64,000 bases of DNA. Source: Winogradskya consettensis. Its GTDB lineage: Bacteria; Actinomycetota; Actinomycetes; Mycobacteriales; Micromonosporaceae. Below, in pieces: positions 7,164-14,836 of this stretch. The DNA lies in assembly GCF_018332715.1 (NCBI RefSeq), contig NZ_BOQP01000034.1, positions 62,001 through 126,000 on the forward strand, given 5' to 3'. Within the stretch, counting starts at the first letter, position 1; each line of letters starts with the position of its first letter. Under the pieces are notes generated by a model. That model saw only the letters and a list, made by a program, of their open reading frames with translations. It searched no databases and was not told the origin of the DNA. The translations under genes and the position numbers were made by a program.

Positions 7164-9665
7164 CTAAGCCTCGATGTCGAGGCGACTGTTGCCGGTGGGA
7201 CGCGACGGGACCGGGGTGGTCTCGGCAGGCACGTCGGTCGCTCCCGCATTCCCGTTACCCGTACGCCCACCGCCCCCGCCCCCGTTGTTCATGAACGCGA
7301 ACTGCTGGCGAGCCTGCTCCTGCCCCGAACCCTGGCGCAGATCCACCGACGTACCCGTAAATCCCGACTGTTCGAGCTCGCGCCGCAGGTCATCCAGGGC
7401 ATTACGCAGCGACTCATGCCCCGCGTCGGTGGAACTCGTCAACTGCACGCTCACCTCGCCGTTACGGATCTCGGCGACGACCTGCACCGGTCCCAGGTCG
7501 ACCGGGTGCAGATTCACGGTCAGCCGGTGTACGCCGTCCGCGTCGAGCTTCAGCGGAGTGATCCGGGTTGCCAGCTGCATGGCGAGCGGCCCGGGCGTGG
7601 GCGGCGCGGGCGGCGGCGCGACGTTCGACACCGGTGCGGCGGGTGCGGTCGGTGCGGTGGGCCCGACCCCGGTGATGCCCCCGATGGGGAAGTCCTGACC
7701 GGGGATTCCCGGTGTGGCTCCGGCCCTCTGCGCACCTGCCTGACCGGCAAGATCCTGGCCGGTGCCCTGGCTGTTCGTGCCCTGACTGTTCGAGTTCTGG
7801 CTGTTCGAGTCTTGGCCGCTGGATTCCTGGCCCGGGTTGCCGGTCTCGGAGGACGGGTCGCCCGTTGTCGCGTCGGCGGAAGCGCTGGTCGCGGGATCGC
7901 CCACGGCGAGGTCGTCGCGGCCGGCGGGCTGGTCGCCGATTCCGGGGTTCGCATCGGTGTCGCTCAGCGGTGTCGCTGTGACGTCGGCGGCGGCCGGACC
8001 GTCGGCGGCTGCAACGGCGGGCGCGTTCGCGGCACCCGGGTCGGTTGCGGCCGGCCCCGTTGTCGTCGCGGCCGGGTCCGTTGCTGCTGGGCCTGTTGCT
8101 GCTGGGCCGGTCATTGCTGGGCCGGTTGTTGGGCCGATTGTCGCTGGGTCGGTAGTTGCTGGGCCGGTCGTTGCCGACGCGCCGGTTGCGGCCGGGCCGG
8201 TCGTCGCGGCGCCGGCTGAGGGAACGGTCGTCCCACCGCTGATCGCGGCCTCGGCGGTGGTGACAAGATCGGCGGTGTTGGCCGCGCTCACTGCGGCTGC
8301 CGCGGCGGGTCCGATGGGTACGCCCGCAGCGCCGGTCCCCGTACCCATCCCATCCGCAATCGCCTGAGCCACCGCGTCCGGGGTCATGGCACCGGCCTGC
8401 CCCATGGCTGCCTGCGCGCCGACCGGAAGTCCGGACTGCGGCCCGATCGCCACGCCGGTGAGCGACTGGGGCTGCCCGGCCAGATCTACCTCGGCCTGCG
8501 AGACGGCGTCCGCCTGGGTCATCGCGGTCTGAGCGGCACTGCTCGGCGCCAGCGAGATGCCGGGCGGCGGGGCGGCCGCGGCTTTCGCAGCCGCCTGCGT
8601 CTCGGCCTGAGCCCACGCTGCGGCCTGTGCGGTGCCCACGTTCGTGATCGGCGCGGCGCCTGAGCCGGCCTCCTCGCTGGCCGCCGCGTTCGCCGCGGTG
8701 CCGGTCGCGACAAGCGCGATCTGCGGCACCGGGGTCAGCACGGCTGCCTGCGTGATTCCGGCGGTTTCGGTCGTCCCGGCGCTCACCTCGGCCTGTTCAT
8801 CGGACGACGCGGTCTCGTCCGCCGCTGCCCGGGCTTGCGGGCTCGGCGCCTCGGCTCCTTCCGGCCTGCCGTTCTCCGATCCGGGGCGCAGGGCTTCCGG
8901 GCGGCGGTGCTCGGGCCTGCGATGCCCAGCCCGTTCGAGGCCAGCCTGCTCGGCGCTCGGCCGTTCGGCGCCGGGACGGTCCGGGCCGGGCCGGGCCTGC
9001 TCAACCCGTTCCGGACGGTCGTTCGCGCCGCGCTCGATCCGGCTGCGCTCAGCGTTGTCGCGTTTGATCCGGCTGCGCTCAGCATTGCCGCGCTCGATCT
9101 GGCTGCGCTCTGTGCTGTCGCGTTCGATCCGGCCGCGCTCTATGGGGTTGCGCTCCACTGGGCGATGTTCGATGGGGCGACGTTCGATGGGGCCACGTTC
9201 GATCGGGCCACGTTCGATGGGGCGGCGTTCGATGGGAGGCCGGTCGATCTGGGTGCGCGCTGCCGGGTGGCGGTCGAGTGCGGGCGGTTCGATGCGGGGT
9301 CGTTCGATCTGGGGTCGTTCGATGCTGGGCCGTTCGATCGGGGGTCGTTCGGCGAGGGCGCGCTGGGCGGTGGCTCGGCGGGCGGCGGCGAGGCTCTGGT
9401 CCGACTTCTGGTCCGTCCGTTGTTGATCTGCCCGCTGCTGGGTGGCGCGTTCCAGCAGCTGCTCGGTGCGGGAGCGGCGCAGATCGGCCAGGCGGCTGTC
9501 GGCTGCCCGGCCCGCGTCCAGGCCGGGGTCGATCGGGGTGCCACGGTCGAGTTCGGCCGAGAGCGCTGATCCGAAGGCCTCGCCGCCGTCGCCCCCCGAG
9601 CTTGCCGAGCGGCGGGAGGTGTCAATCGCGGGCCTGCGTTCGGGGCCGTTGACAGAGCTCGTCAT
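7164..9665 (-). CDS. fliK: FliK-like flagellar hook-length control protein with pentapeptide repeats
   Basis: An 833-residue protein, about twice the length of enterobacterial FliK. The C-terminal Flg_hook domain (about 690-790; LTVNLHPVDLGPVQVVAEIRNG and LRNALDDLRRELEQSGF) supports FliK, the secreted ruler that stops hook growth and switches export specificity. Residues about 106-213 are some 20 copies of a five-residue unit (consensus I-E-R-x-P/G), followed by Arg/Glu/Pro- and then Ala-rich segments, a Thr-Gly-Pro-Ala-Ala repeat region near 490-550 and a Ser/Asn/Gln/Gly-rich segment. No large folded N-terminal domain is apparent. Good Shine-Dalgarno (AAAGGA) before ATG 9665. Confidence 0.88.
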   Translation of the reverse strand: MTSSVNGPERRPAIDTSRRSASSGGDGGEAFGSALSAELDRGTPIDPGLDAGRAADSRLADLRRSRTEQLLERATQQRADQQRTDQKSDQSLAAARRATAQRALAERPPIERPSIERPQIERPRIEPPALDRHPAARTQIDRPPIERRPIERGPIERGPIERRPIEHRPVERNPIERGRIERDSTERSQIERGNAERSRIKRDNAERSRIERGANDRPERVEQARPGPDRPGAERPSAEQAGLERAGHRRPEHRRPEALRPGSENGRPEGAEAPSPQARAAADETASSDEQAEVSAGTTETAGITQAAVLTPVPQIALVATGTAANAAASEEAGSGAAPITNVGTAQAAAWAQAETQAAAKAAAAPPPGISLAPSSAAQTAMTQADAVSQAEVDLAGQPQSLTGVAIGPQSGLPVGAQAAMGQAGAMTPDAVAQAIADGMGTGTGAAGVPIGPAAAAAVSAANTADLVTTAEAAISGGTTVPSAGAATTGPAATGASATTGPATTDPATIGPTTGPAMTGPAATGPAATDPAATTTGPAATDPGAANAPAVAAADGPAAADVTATPLSDTDANPGIGDQPAGRDDLAVGDPATSASADATTGDPSSETGNPGQESSGQDSNSQNSNSQGTNSQGTGQDLAGQAGAQRAGATPGIPGQDFPIGGITGVGPTAPTAPAAPVSNVAPPPAPPTPGPLAMQLATRITPLKLDADGVHRLTVNLHPVDLGPVQVVAEIRNGEVSVQLTSSTDAGHESLRNALDDLRRELEQSGFTGTSVDLRQGSGQEQARQQFAFMNNGGGGGGRTGNGNAGATDVPAETTPVPSRPTGNSRLDIEA
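9027..9350 (-). repeat. 15-bp coding repeats in fliK (I-E-R pentapeptide array)
   Basis: About 20 imperfect tandem 15-bp units encoding the five-residue pattern x-I-E-R-x, visible on the plus strand as recurring TTCGAT blocks. Unit-length gain or loss would keep the reading frame and change the length of the FliK linker. Confidence 0.9.
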
Positions 9666-9723
9666 GGGCGCGTCCTTTCAGTTCAGCCGGGCTCGGCCCG
9701 TCCGGGCGGCCCATCCAGGCGGC

Positions 9724-10734
9724 TCAGCCGAGCGCGGCGAGCGCCTTCTGGACCTTCGGCACGTACGCCTGGGTCTCCGCGAACGGCGGGATGCCGCCGT
9801 ACTTGTGGACGTTGCCCCCGCCCGCGTTGTACGCCGCGAGCGCCAGCGGCACCGACTTGAATTCCTTCAGGTGGCTGGAGAGCAGCTTCGCGGCGCCGTT
9901 GATGGCCTGCTTCGGGTCGAAGGCATCGTCCACACCGAGGCCGCGTGCGGTGGCCGGCATGAGTTGCATCAGACCCTGGGCGCCGACCTTGCTGACGGCT
10001 TTCGGGTTGTAGCCCGACTCGACCTTCGCCACGGCGGCGAGGAGCTTGGGAGAGACGCCGTACTTCGCACCCGCCTTGACGAACATGTCGGCGTACGGCA
10101 CTCCCGCGAGCGAACTGGAGTTCTGCAGGCTGGCCGGGCGGACAGCGGCTGCCGCTGCGGCACCGTTCGCCCCGGTCACCGCGGCGGCACCGGTGGCGTC
10201 CGAGGTGCCGACGACCCGGCGGATGTGGGTCGGCGTCTCGTAGACCGACTGAATCTTGACATGGTCGCCGGGCTTCGGCGCCGCGATCATCTTGTTGTTG
10301 CCGACATAGATGGCGACGTGGTCGACCGGCTTGTCGAACGCCAGGATGTCGCCGGGCTTCGCGTTGGCCAGGCTGTCCACCTTGGTGCCGGCCTGGGCCT
10401 GCTGCTTCGAGTTGCGCGGCAGATCGACACCGAGATCCTTGTACGCCCGCTGCACCAGCGCCGAGCAGTCCAGACCCTTGGCGGGGTCGGTGCTCCCGAA
10501 GACATACTTCGTGCCGAGGTACTTCTTCGCCGAGTCGACCACGGCCTGGCCGGTGACGCCGGGACTGGTGGGGCCCGCGGTGGCTCCCGCGAGCGCATTC
10601 GCGAACGACGTGCCCGAGGTCGTAGAGGTGCCGGTAGCGGTGGTGGTGCCGGTGGTGCCAGTGGTCGTGGGCGCGATCCCGAGCTGCGTCTTAAGCTCGG
10701 AGATGCGCGACATGACACCCTGAACACCGATCAT
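9724..10734 (-). CDS. NlpC/P60 peptidase plus lytic transglycosylase fusion in the flagellar operon
   Basis: A 336-residue protein with two cell-wall-cutting domains. Residues about 62-175 form an NlpC/P60 endopeptidase: catalytic Cys90 in GLDCSALVQ and His139 in DHVAIYVGN. Residues about 210-330 form a soluble lytic transglycosylase (SLT): catalytic Glu239 in VAKVESGYNP, GLMQLMP and LALAAYNAG. There is no visible signal peptide; the first 20 residues (ISELKTQLGI) precede a Thr/Gly linker, so export through the flagellar apparatus is plausible. Located between fliJ and fliK, it probably fills the role of FlgJ, opening peptidoglycan for the rod. The ATG overlaps the fliJ stop. Confidence 0.92.
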   Translation of the reverse strand: MIGVQGVMSRISELKTQLGIAPTTTGTTGTTTATGTSTTSGTSFANALAGATAGPTSPGVTGQAVVDSAKKYLGTKYVFGSTDPAKGLDCSALVQRAYKDLGVDLPRNSKQQAQAGTKVDSLANAKPGDILAFDKPVDHVAIYVGNNKMIAAPKPGDHVKIQSVYETPTHIRRVVGTSDATGAAAVTGANGAAAAAAVRPASLQNSSSLAGVPYADMFVKAGAKYGVSPKLLAAVAKVESGYNPKAVSKVGAQGLMQLMPATARGLGVDDAFDPKQAINGAAKLLSSHLKEFKSVPLALAAYNAGGGNVHKYGGIPPFAETQAYVPKVQKALAALG

Positions 10735-11417
10735 TCCCGGCTCCCGTCGTCCGCGTCCTCATCTTCGAGTTCGGCGCGATCGGCGGGCCGCTTAGCGACA
10801 ACGGCCAACCGGTCCCGGGCGGCGTCGATGGACTGCCGCGCGTCGGCCAGGTCGATCATCGGACGCTGAGCGGCGACGGAGTTCGCGGTCTCCCGGGCCT
10901 CGTCCTCCCGCTCGGCGGCCGACCGCCGATTCGCAACCGACCCGGCCCCCGTACGCAGCACACTTCCCCGCTCCTCCGCCGTGTCAACGCCCCGAGCGGC
11001 ATTGCGGGCCTTGGACGTCACCGCGATCTCGTCAAGATTGTTCTGCTCGGTAGCCAGATCAAGATGCTTGATCGTCTCGGCGTGCCGCTCGGCCATCATC
11101 TCCACCGCACGCCGGCGTTTCGCAGCATCGGCCAGCTCAGCGACCTTCTCCCGGGTGCGCTCCTCCGCCTCATCCACCAGCTTGTGCGCCCCGGAGAGGG
11201 TGGCAGCCAGCGACTGCCGCGCCACCATCGACGCCACCATCGCCCGCGCGGTCCCCTCACTCGGGGCATCGGCACCGGCCAGGTCAAGCTGGCGCCGCTT
11301 CACCAGCGCCTGCGCGTCCCGGATCTCCTGCCGCGACTGGATGACCGCGCCACGAGCGGCATCCTCCTGGGCTTTCCGCGCCCGCAGCACGGGCCCGAGC
11401 CGGAACATCCGATTCAC
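10731..11417 (-). CDS. fliJ: FliJ-like flagellar export chaperone
   Basis: A 228-residue, strongly alpha-helical, charged protein (Arg/Glu/Ala-rich; long coiled coil) beginning MNRMFRLGPVLRARKAQEDAARG, which matches the FliJ start FRLxxVLxxRxxQE. FliJ sits in the FliI ring and promotes substrate export. It is longer than the usual 145-150 residues; the C-terminal 70 residues look disordered. Family members diverge greatly, so the call depends on the N-terminal pattern and location. First gene of the fliJ-(hydrolase)-fliK-flgD-flgE operon. Confidence 0.82.
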   Translation of the reverse strand: MNRMFRLGPVLRARKAQEDAARGAVIQSRQEIRDAQALVKRRQLDLAGADAPSEGTARAMVASMVARQSLAATLSGAHKLVDEAEERTREKVAELADAAKRRRAVEMMAERHAETIKHLDLATEQNNLDEIAVTSKARNAARGVDTAEERGSVLRTGAGSVANRRSAAEREDEARETANSVAAQRPMIDLADARQSIDAARDRLAVVAKRPADRAELEDEDADDGSRE

Positions 11418-11450
11418 AAGACCTCCCAGAGAAGCGCCTACACAGACCCG

Positions 11451-11476
11451 GTCGGCCCGTCACCCCAACCACTGAG
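11451..11476 (-). promoter_or_regulatory. FliA-type promoter of the fliJ operon
   Basis: Minus strand CTCA (11476-11473), 16-base spacer, GCCGAC (11456-11451): one mismatch to GCCGAA. It lies 33 bp upstream of the fliJ start. Confidence 0.65.
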
Positions 11477-11481
11477 CCTCT

Positions 11482-11499
11482 GCACCCGACCTGCAACCC
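11482..11499 (+). promoter_or_regulatory. TcrA-box-like direct repeat in inverted orientation near fliJ promoter
   Basis: Plus strand GCACCCG-ACCT-GCAACCC: matches GCA(A/C)CCG-n4-GCA(A/C)CCG with one mismatch, but points away from fliJ and begins 5 bp, not 7 bp, beyond the CTCA element. It may be a functional variant or a coincidence. Confidence 0.35.
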
Positions 11500-11529
11500 G
11501 GCCCCAAAAGCCGGACCGTTACCACCTCA

Positions 11530-11619
11530 TTGCACCCAGCTAGATTGCCCACAATTAAGTTGCCCACAATTAGGTTGTGCGCAATTAAATTGTGCACAAC
11601 CTAATTGCGCACAACCTAA
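11530..11619. repeat. Six-unit 15-bp AT-rich tandem repeat with a 50-bp palindrome
   Basis: Six head-to-tail units of 15 bp resembling TTGYRCACAAYTWRR fill 11530-11619 in the 356-bp gap between fliI and fliJ. The unit core TTGTGCACAA is itself a perfect palindrome, and 11570-11619 forms a 50-bp inverted repeat centred at 11594/11595 with 23 of 25 pairs. The AT content contrasts sharply with the surrounding high-GC DNA. The rest of the gap (11620-11773) shows nothing I can name. Confidence 0.9.
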
Positions 11620-11773
11620 TGCGGAGCGGTCGGCTGGATTGAGGCTTATGTCCGTATATCGGGGGGCGGATGCCCGGTTCCACCCGCGCCGCGAGTTCCG
11701 TGACCGGGTCGGCGGCGAGCACTGCATCACGGCAGGCGGGCACCGGGAATTTGCTCCGGGCGTACTGAAACGG

Positions 11774-13081
11774 TCAGGAATTTGCGATGAGCTGGCGCAA
11801 TTGCGCCCAGGCCTGGTCGGCGGGGACCTTTTCGTCCAGGCCCTGGCGCAGGAAGGCGGTGATCTGCGGCCAGATCGCCGTGGCGCGGTCGGCCTCCGGG
11901 TTGGTGCCGGGGACGTAGGCGCCGATCTCGACCAGTTCGCGGACGTCGCGGTGGGCGGCCATCATGCGGCGGAGTTCGGTGGCGTCGCTCTTCTGTTCGG
12001 CGGTGGTGATCTTGTTGGCTACGCGGGAGATGGAGTCGAGGGACTGGATGCTGGGGAAGTGGCCGGCGGTGGCCAGTTTGCGGTCAAGGACGATGTGGCC
12101 GTCGAGGATCGAGCGGGCGGCGTCGGCGATGGGTTCGTTGTGGTCGTCGCCCTCGACGAGGACGGTGTAGAGGCCGGTGATGCTGCCGCGGGCGCCCGGG
12201 CCGGCTCGTTCCAGCAGGGAGGCGAGCATGGCGAAGACCGAGGGTGGGTAGCCGCGGGTGGCGGGGGGTTCGCCGACGCTGAGGCCGACTTCGCGCTGGG
12301 CCATCGCGGCGCGGGTGACGCTGTCCATGAGCATCAGGACGTCGCCGCCCTCGTCGCGGAAGTATTCGGCGATGCGGGTGGCCACGAGCGGGGCGCGGAG
12401 CCGGACCAGCGGCGGGGTGTCCGAGGTGGCGATGACCACCACGGAGCGGGCCAGGCCTTCGGGGCCCAGGTCGTGCTCGATGAACTCGCGGACCTCGCGG
12501 CCACGCTCGCCGACCAGGGCGACGACGTTGAGCTCGGCGGTCGTCCCACGGGTGATCATGGACATCAGGGTGCTCTTGCCGACGCCGGAGCCGGCGAAGA
12601 TGCCGATCCGCTGGCCGCGGCCGCAGGGGACGAGTGTGTCCAGGACGCGTACGCCCAACGGCATCGGCCGGTCGACCAGCTGCCGCTCCATCGCCGACGG
12701 CGGGGCGGCCTCGATGCTGACCATCTCGCCCCTGAGCGGGGGTCCGCCGTCCATCGGGCGGCCCAGCCCGTCCAGGATCCGTCCGCGTAGGTCCGGGCCG
12801 ACGGCTACCCGTAGCGGGCCGCCGGTGTTGGTGACCGGGCTGCCGGTGCCGAGGCCGGCGATCGGGCCCAGCGGCAGGCAGGCGAGCCGGTCCCCGTCGA
12901 GCGCGGCGACCTCGGCCAGGATCGCGTCGGGGCCCTCGTTGATCTGCAGGAGGTCGCCGACCCGCGCCTCCAGGCCGCTCACCGTCACGCGCAGACCCAC
13001 CGCCCCGGTGACCTTGCCCCGGCTCAGCGGCTGGGCCGCGGTGAGGGCGGCGTTGATGCGGTTACGGAAGACGTCGGTCAC
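11774..13081 (-). CDS. fliI: FliI, flagellum-specific ATPase
   Basis: A 435-residue ATPase of the F1-beta/FliI family. Walker A is AGSGVGKS (residues 163-170) and Walker B lies in GGDVLMLMDSVTRAAMAQREV (about 249-268); the family motif EPPATRGYPPSVF follows. FliI forms a hexamer that, with FliH and FliJ, feeds substrates to the export gate. GTG start at 13081 overlaps the fliH stop (GTGA). Last gene of the flgB-flgC-fliE-fliF-fliG-fliH-fliI operon. Confidence 0.97.
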   Translation of the reverse strand: MTDVFRNRINAALTAAQPLSRGKVTGAVGLRVTVSGLEARVGDLLQINEGPDAILAEVAALDGDRLACLPLGPIAGLGTGSPVTNTGGPLRVAVGPDLRGRILDGLGRPMDGGPPLRGEMVSIEAAPPSAMERQLVDRPMPLGVRVLDTLVPCGRGQRIGIFAGSGVGKSTLMSMITRGTTAELNVVALVGERGREVREFIEHDLGPEGLARSVVVIATSDTPPLVRLRAPLVATRIAEYFRDEGGDVLMLMDSVTRAAMAQREVGLSVGEPPATRGYPPSVFAMLASLLERAGPGARGSITGLYTVLVEGDDHNEPIADAARSILDGHIVLDRKLATAGHFPSIQSLDSISRVANKITTAEQKSDATELRRMMAAHRDVRELVEIGAYVPGTNPEADRATAIWPQITAFLRQGLDEKVPADQAWAQLRQLIANS

Positions 13082-13743
13082 AGTCGCAGGGCTTCCTTCG
13101 CTCTAGCCACGGCGGCCGCGATCGAGGCGTCGACCGTCGTGGTGCCGGTCTCGGCCACGGCGTCGCCGGGGTGCAGGGCCGGCTCGGGGCGCAGATGCAC
13201 CGGCCGGCCCTCGTAGTTGTAGTCCGCGTCGGTTGCCGTGCCGACCAGACTGCGGAAGTCGTCGGGATGCAGGCTCACGACGACGTCGCCCTGGTCGGGG
13301 GCGGCGTTCATGGCCCGGCGCAGCGCTGCCGCGGCCCGGCCCTCGGCGTCGTCCATGGCCCGCCCGATGATGGCCTCGGCCAGCTCGAACGCGTGCCCCA
13401 GCACCGCCTCCTGCAGTTCGTGCAGGGTCGGCATGAGCTGGGTCTCCAGGTTGGTGACCGCCCGGCCGAGCGCGTTCACCGACTGGGCGAGGGCGGCCGC
13501 GCGGCGCTGGTCGTGGGCGTTTTCCCGGGCCTGGGCCCGTTCGGCGGCCGCTTCCGCCTCGAGCGCGGCGGCCCGCTGGCCCTGCGCCCAGCCCTCGGCG
13601 TACCCGGCGGTGCGGGCTTCCTGTTTGGCCCGTTCGACCGGGGCGGAATCCATGGGTACGCCGCGGCGCAGATCCACGCCGAAGCTGACCGCGGTCGCCG
13701 ATTCGGCCACCGAGCCCCGCAGCACCGGCTTCTCCTCAGGCAA
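13078..13743 (-). CDS. fliH: FliH, flagellar export ATPase regulator
   Basis: A 221-residue protein with an Ala/Arg/Glu-rich coiled coil (about 38-85, including GYAEGWAQGQRAAALEAEA with GxxxG-type spacing) and a C-terminal V-ATPase E-subunit-like domain (LGHAFELAEAIIGRAM...VVSLHPDDFRSL...ALHPGDAVAET). FliH binds FliI and links it to the C-ring. Start is TTG at 13743, giving an 8-bp overlap with fliG; no better start is seen. Confidence 0.9.
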   Translation of the reverse strand: MPEEKPVLRGSVAESATAVSFGVDLRRGVPMDSAPVERAKQEARTAGYAEGWAQGQRAAALEAEAAAERAQARENAHDQRRAAALAQSVNALGRAVTNLETQLMPTLHELQEAVLGHAFELAEAIIGRAMDDAEGRAAAALRRAMNAAPDQGDVVVSLHPDDFRSLVGTATDADYNYEGRPVHLRPEPALHPGDAVAETGTTTVDASIAAAVARAKEALRL

Positions 13744-14761
13744 TGAGTTCCTCCGCCTCGCCGCGCTGGATCTCGATCTGGCCGGAGTCCTCGAGCGAGC
13801 GGATCACCGAGACGATCTTCTGCTGCGCCTCCTCGACCATCTTGACCTTGACCGGACCCATCAGGTCCATCTCCTCGACCAGGTTCTCCCGGCCGCGTTC
13901 GGACAGGTTGCCGGTGACCTTGTCGCGGACGTCGTCGCCGACACCCTTGAGCGCGAGCGCGAGGTCGGCGGGTTCGACCTGACGCAGCACCAGCTGGATC
14001 GAGCGGTCGTCGAGGGACGTGATGTCCTCGAACATGAACATCCGCCGGCGGATCTCCTCGGCGATCTCCGGGTTGCGCTTCTCCAGCGCCTCCAGGATGA
14101 GCCGCTCGGTGGTGCGGTCCGCGCGGTTGATGATGTCGACCAGCGGTTGCAGGCCACCGACCGTGGACAGCTCGTCGGGCTGGAGCACGCTGGACAGCTT
14201 GCGTTGCAGCGCCATCTCGACCTGGCGGATCACGTCCGGCGAGGTGCGGTCCATGACGGCGATCCGGTGTGCGACGTCCGACTGCACCTCGGGGGCGAGC
14301 CCGGACAGGATCGACGAGGCGAGCGCCGACGGGATGTGCGCGAGGACCAGCGCGATCGTCTGCGGGTGCTCGTACTGCACGTAGGAGAGCAGTTGGCGGG
14401 GATCGGCGTGGCTGAGGAAGTTGAACGGCATGTCGGTCATCGAGGCCTGCAGCCGGTCCAGGATCAGCTGGGCGCGTTCGACACCGAGGGAGGCTTCGAG
14501 CAGCTCACGGGCGTACGCCATGCCACCCGCACCGGCGTGCTTGGTCGTGGCCAGCGCGTAGAACTCGTCGATGACGTCGCCGACCACGTCCGGCTCGAGC
14601 TTGCCGAGCCGGGCGATCTCGGCGGAGAGCTCCTCGACCTCGCCCTCGCTCATGTTGGCCAGGACCCGGGTGGAGTACTCCTTGCCCATCCGCACCAGCA
14701 GGATGGCCGCCTTGCGCAGGCCGGTCATCGACGTGGTGCTCAGCGCTGCTGGCGTGGTCAA
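13736..14761 (-). CDS. fliG: FliG, flagellar motor switch protein
   Basis: A 341-residue protein of typical FliG length. It contains the N-terminal FliF-binding region (GLRKAAILLVRMGKEYSTRVL), the middle domain with LSYVQYEHPQTIALVLAHI (the EHPQ motif), and the C-terminal torque domain with the charged helix (MFMFEDITSLDDRSIQLVLRQVEPADLALAL). FliG transmits torque from MotA. Start is TTG at 14761, supported by AAGGAGG 7 bases upstream; a longer reading to 14782 would run through the Shine-Dalgarno. Confidence 0.96.
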   Translation of the reverse strand: MTTPAALSTTSMTGLRKAAILLVRMGKEYSTRVLANMSEGEVEELSAEIARLGKLEPDVVGDVIDEFYALATTKHAGAGGMAYARELLEASLGVERAQLILDRLQASMTDMPFNFLSHADPRQLLSYVQYEHPQTIALVLAHIPSALASSILSGLAPEVQSDVAHRIAVMDRTSPDVIRQVEMALQRKLSSVLQPDELSTVGGLQPLVDIINRADRTTERLILEALEKRNPEIAEEIRRRMFMFEDITSLDDRSIQLVLRQVEPADLALALKGVGDDVRDKVTGNLSERGRENLVEEMDLMGPVKVKMVEEAQQKIVSVIRSLEDSGQIEIQRGEAEELIA

Positions 14762-14772
14762 TGTGGTTCCTC

Positions 14773-14831
14773 CTTGAACCAAGGGGCGGGGGACGAGCTT
14801 GAACCAGGGGGGGCGGGGGACGAGCTTGAAC
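14773..14831. repeat. 25-27-bp tandem duplication between fliF and fliG
   Basis: Two full units starting CTTGAACCA (14773-14797, 25 bp; 14798-14824, 27 bp, differing by two extra G in a poly-G run) and a third partial copy fill the space between the fliF stop and the fliG Shine-Dalgarno. The first unit carries the CCTT that is part of the fliG Shine-Dalgarno, so copy number would alter the fliF-fliG spacing. Confidence 0.9.
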
Positions 14832-14836
14832 CAGGC

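Noticed and set aside
11530-11619. CRISPR array
   Set aside because: Units are head-to-tail without unique spacers and no cas genes are nearby.
11527-11730. 67-codon minus frame with Cys-Ala-Gln pentapeptide-like repeats
   Set aside because: The repeat is a translation of the 15-bp palindromic DNA array; no ribosome site, no upstream homology, and the array also runs through non-coding spacing.
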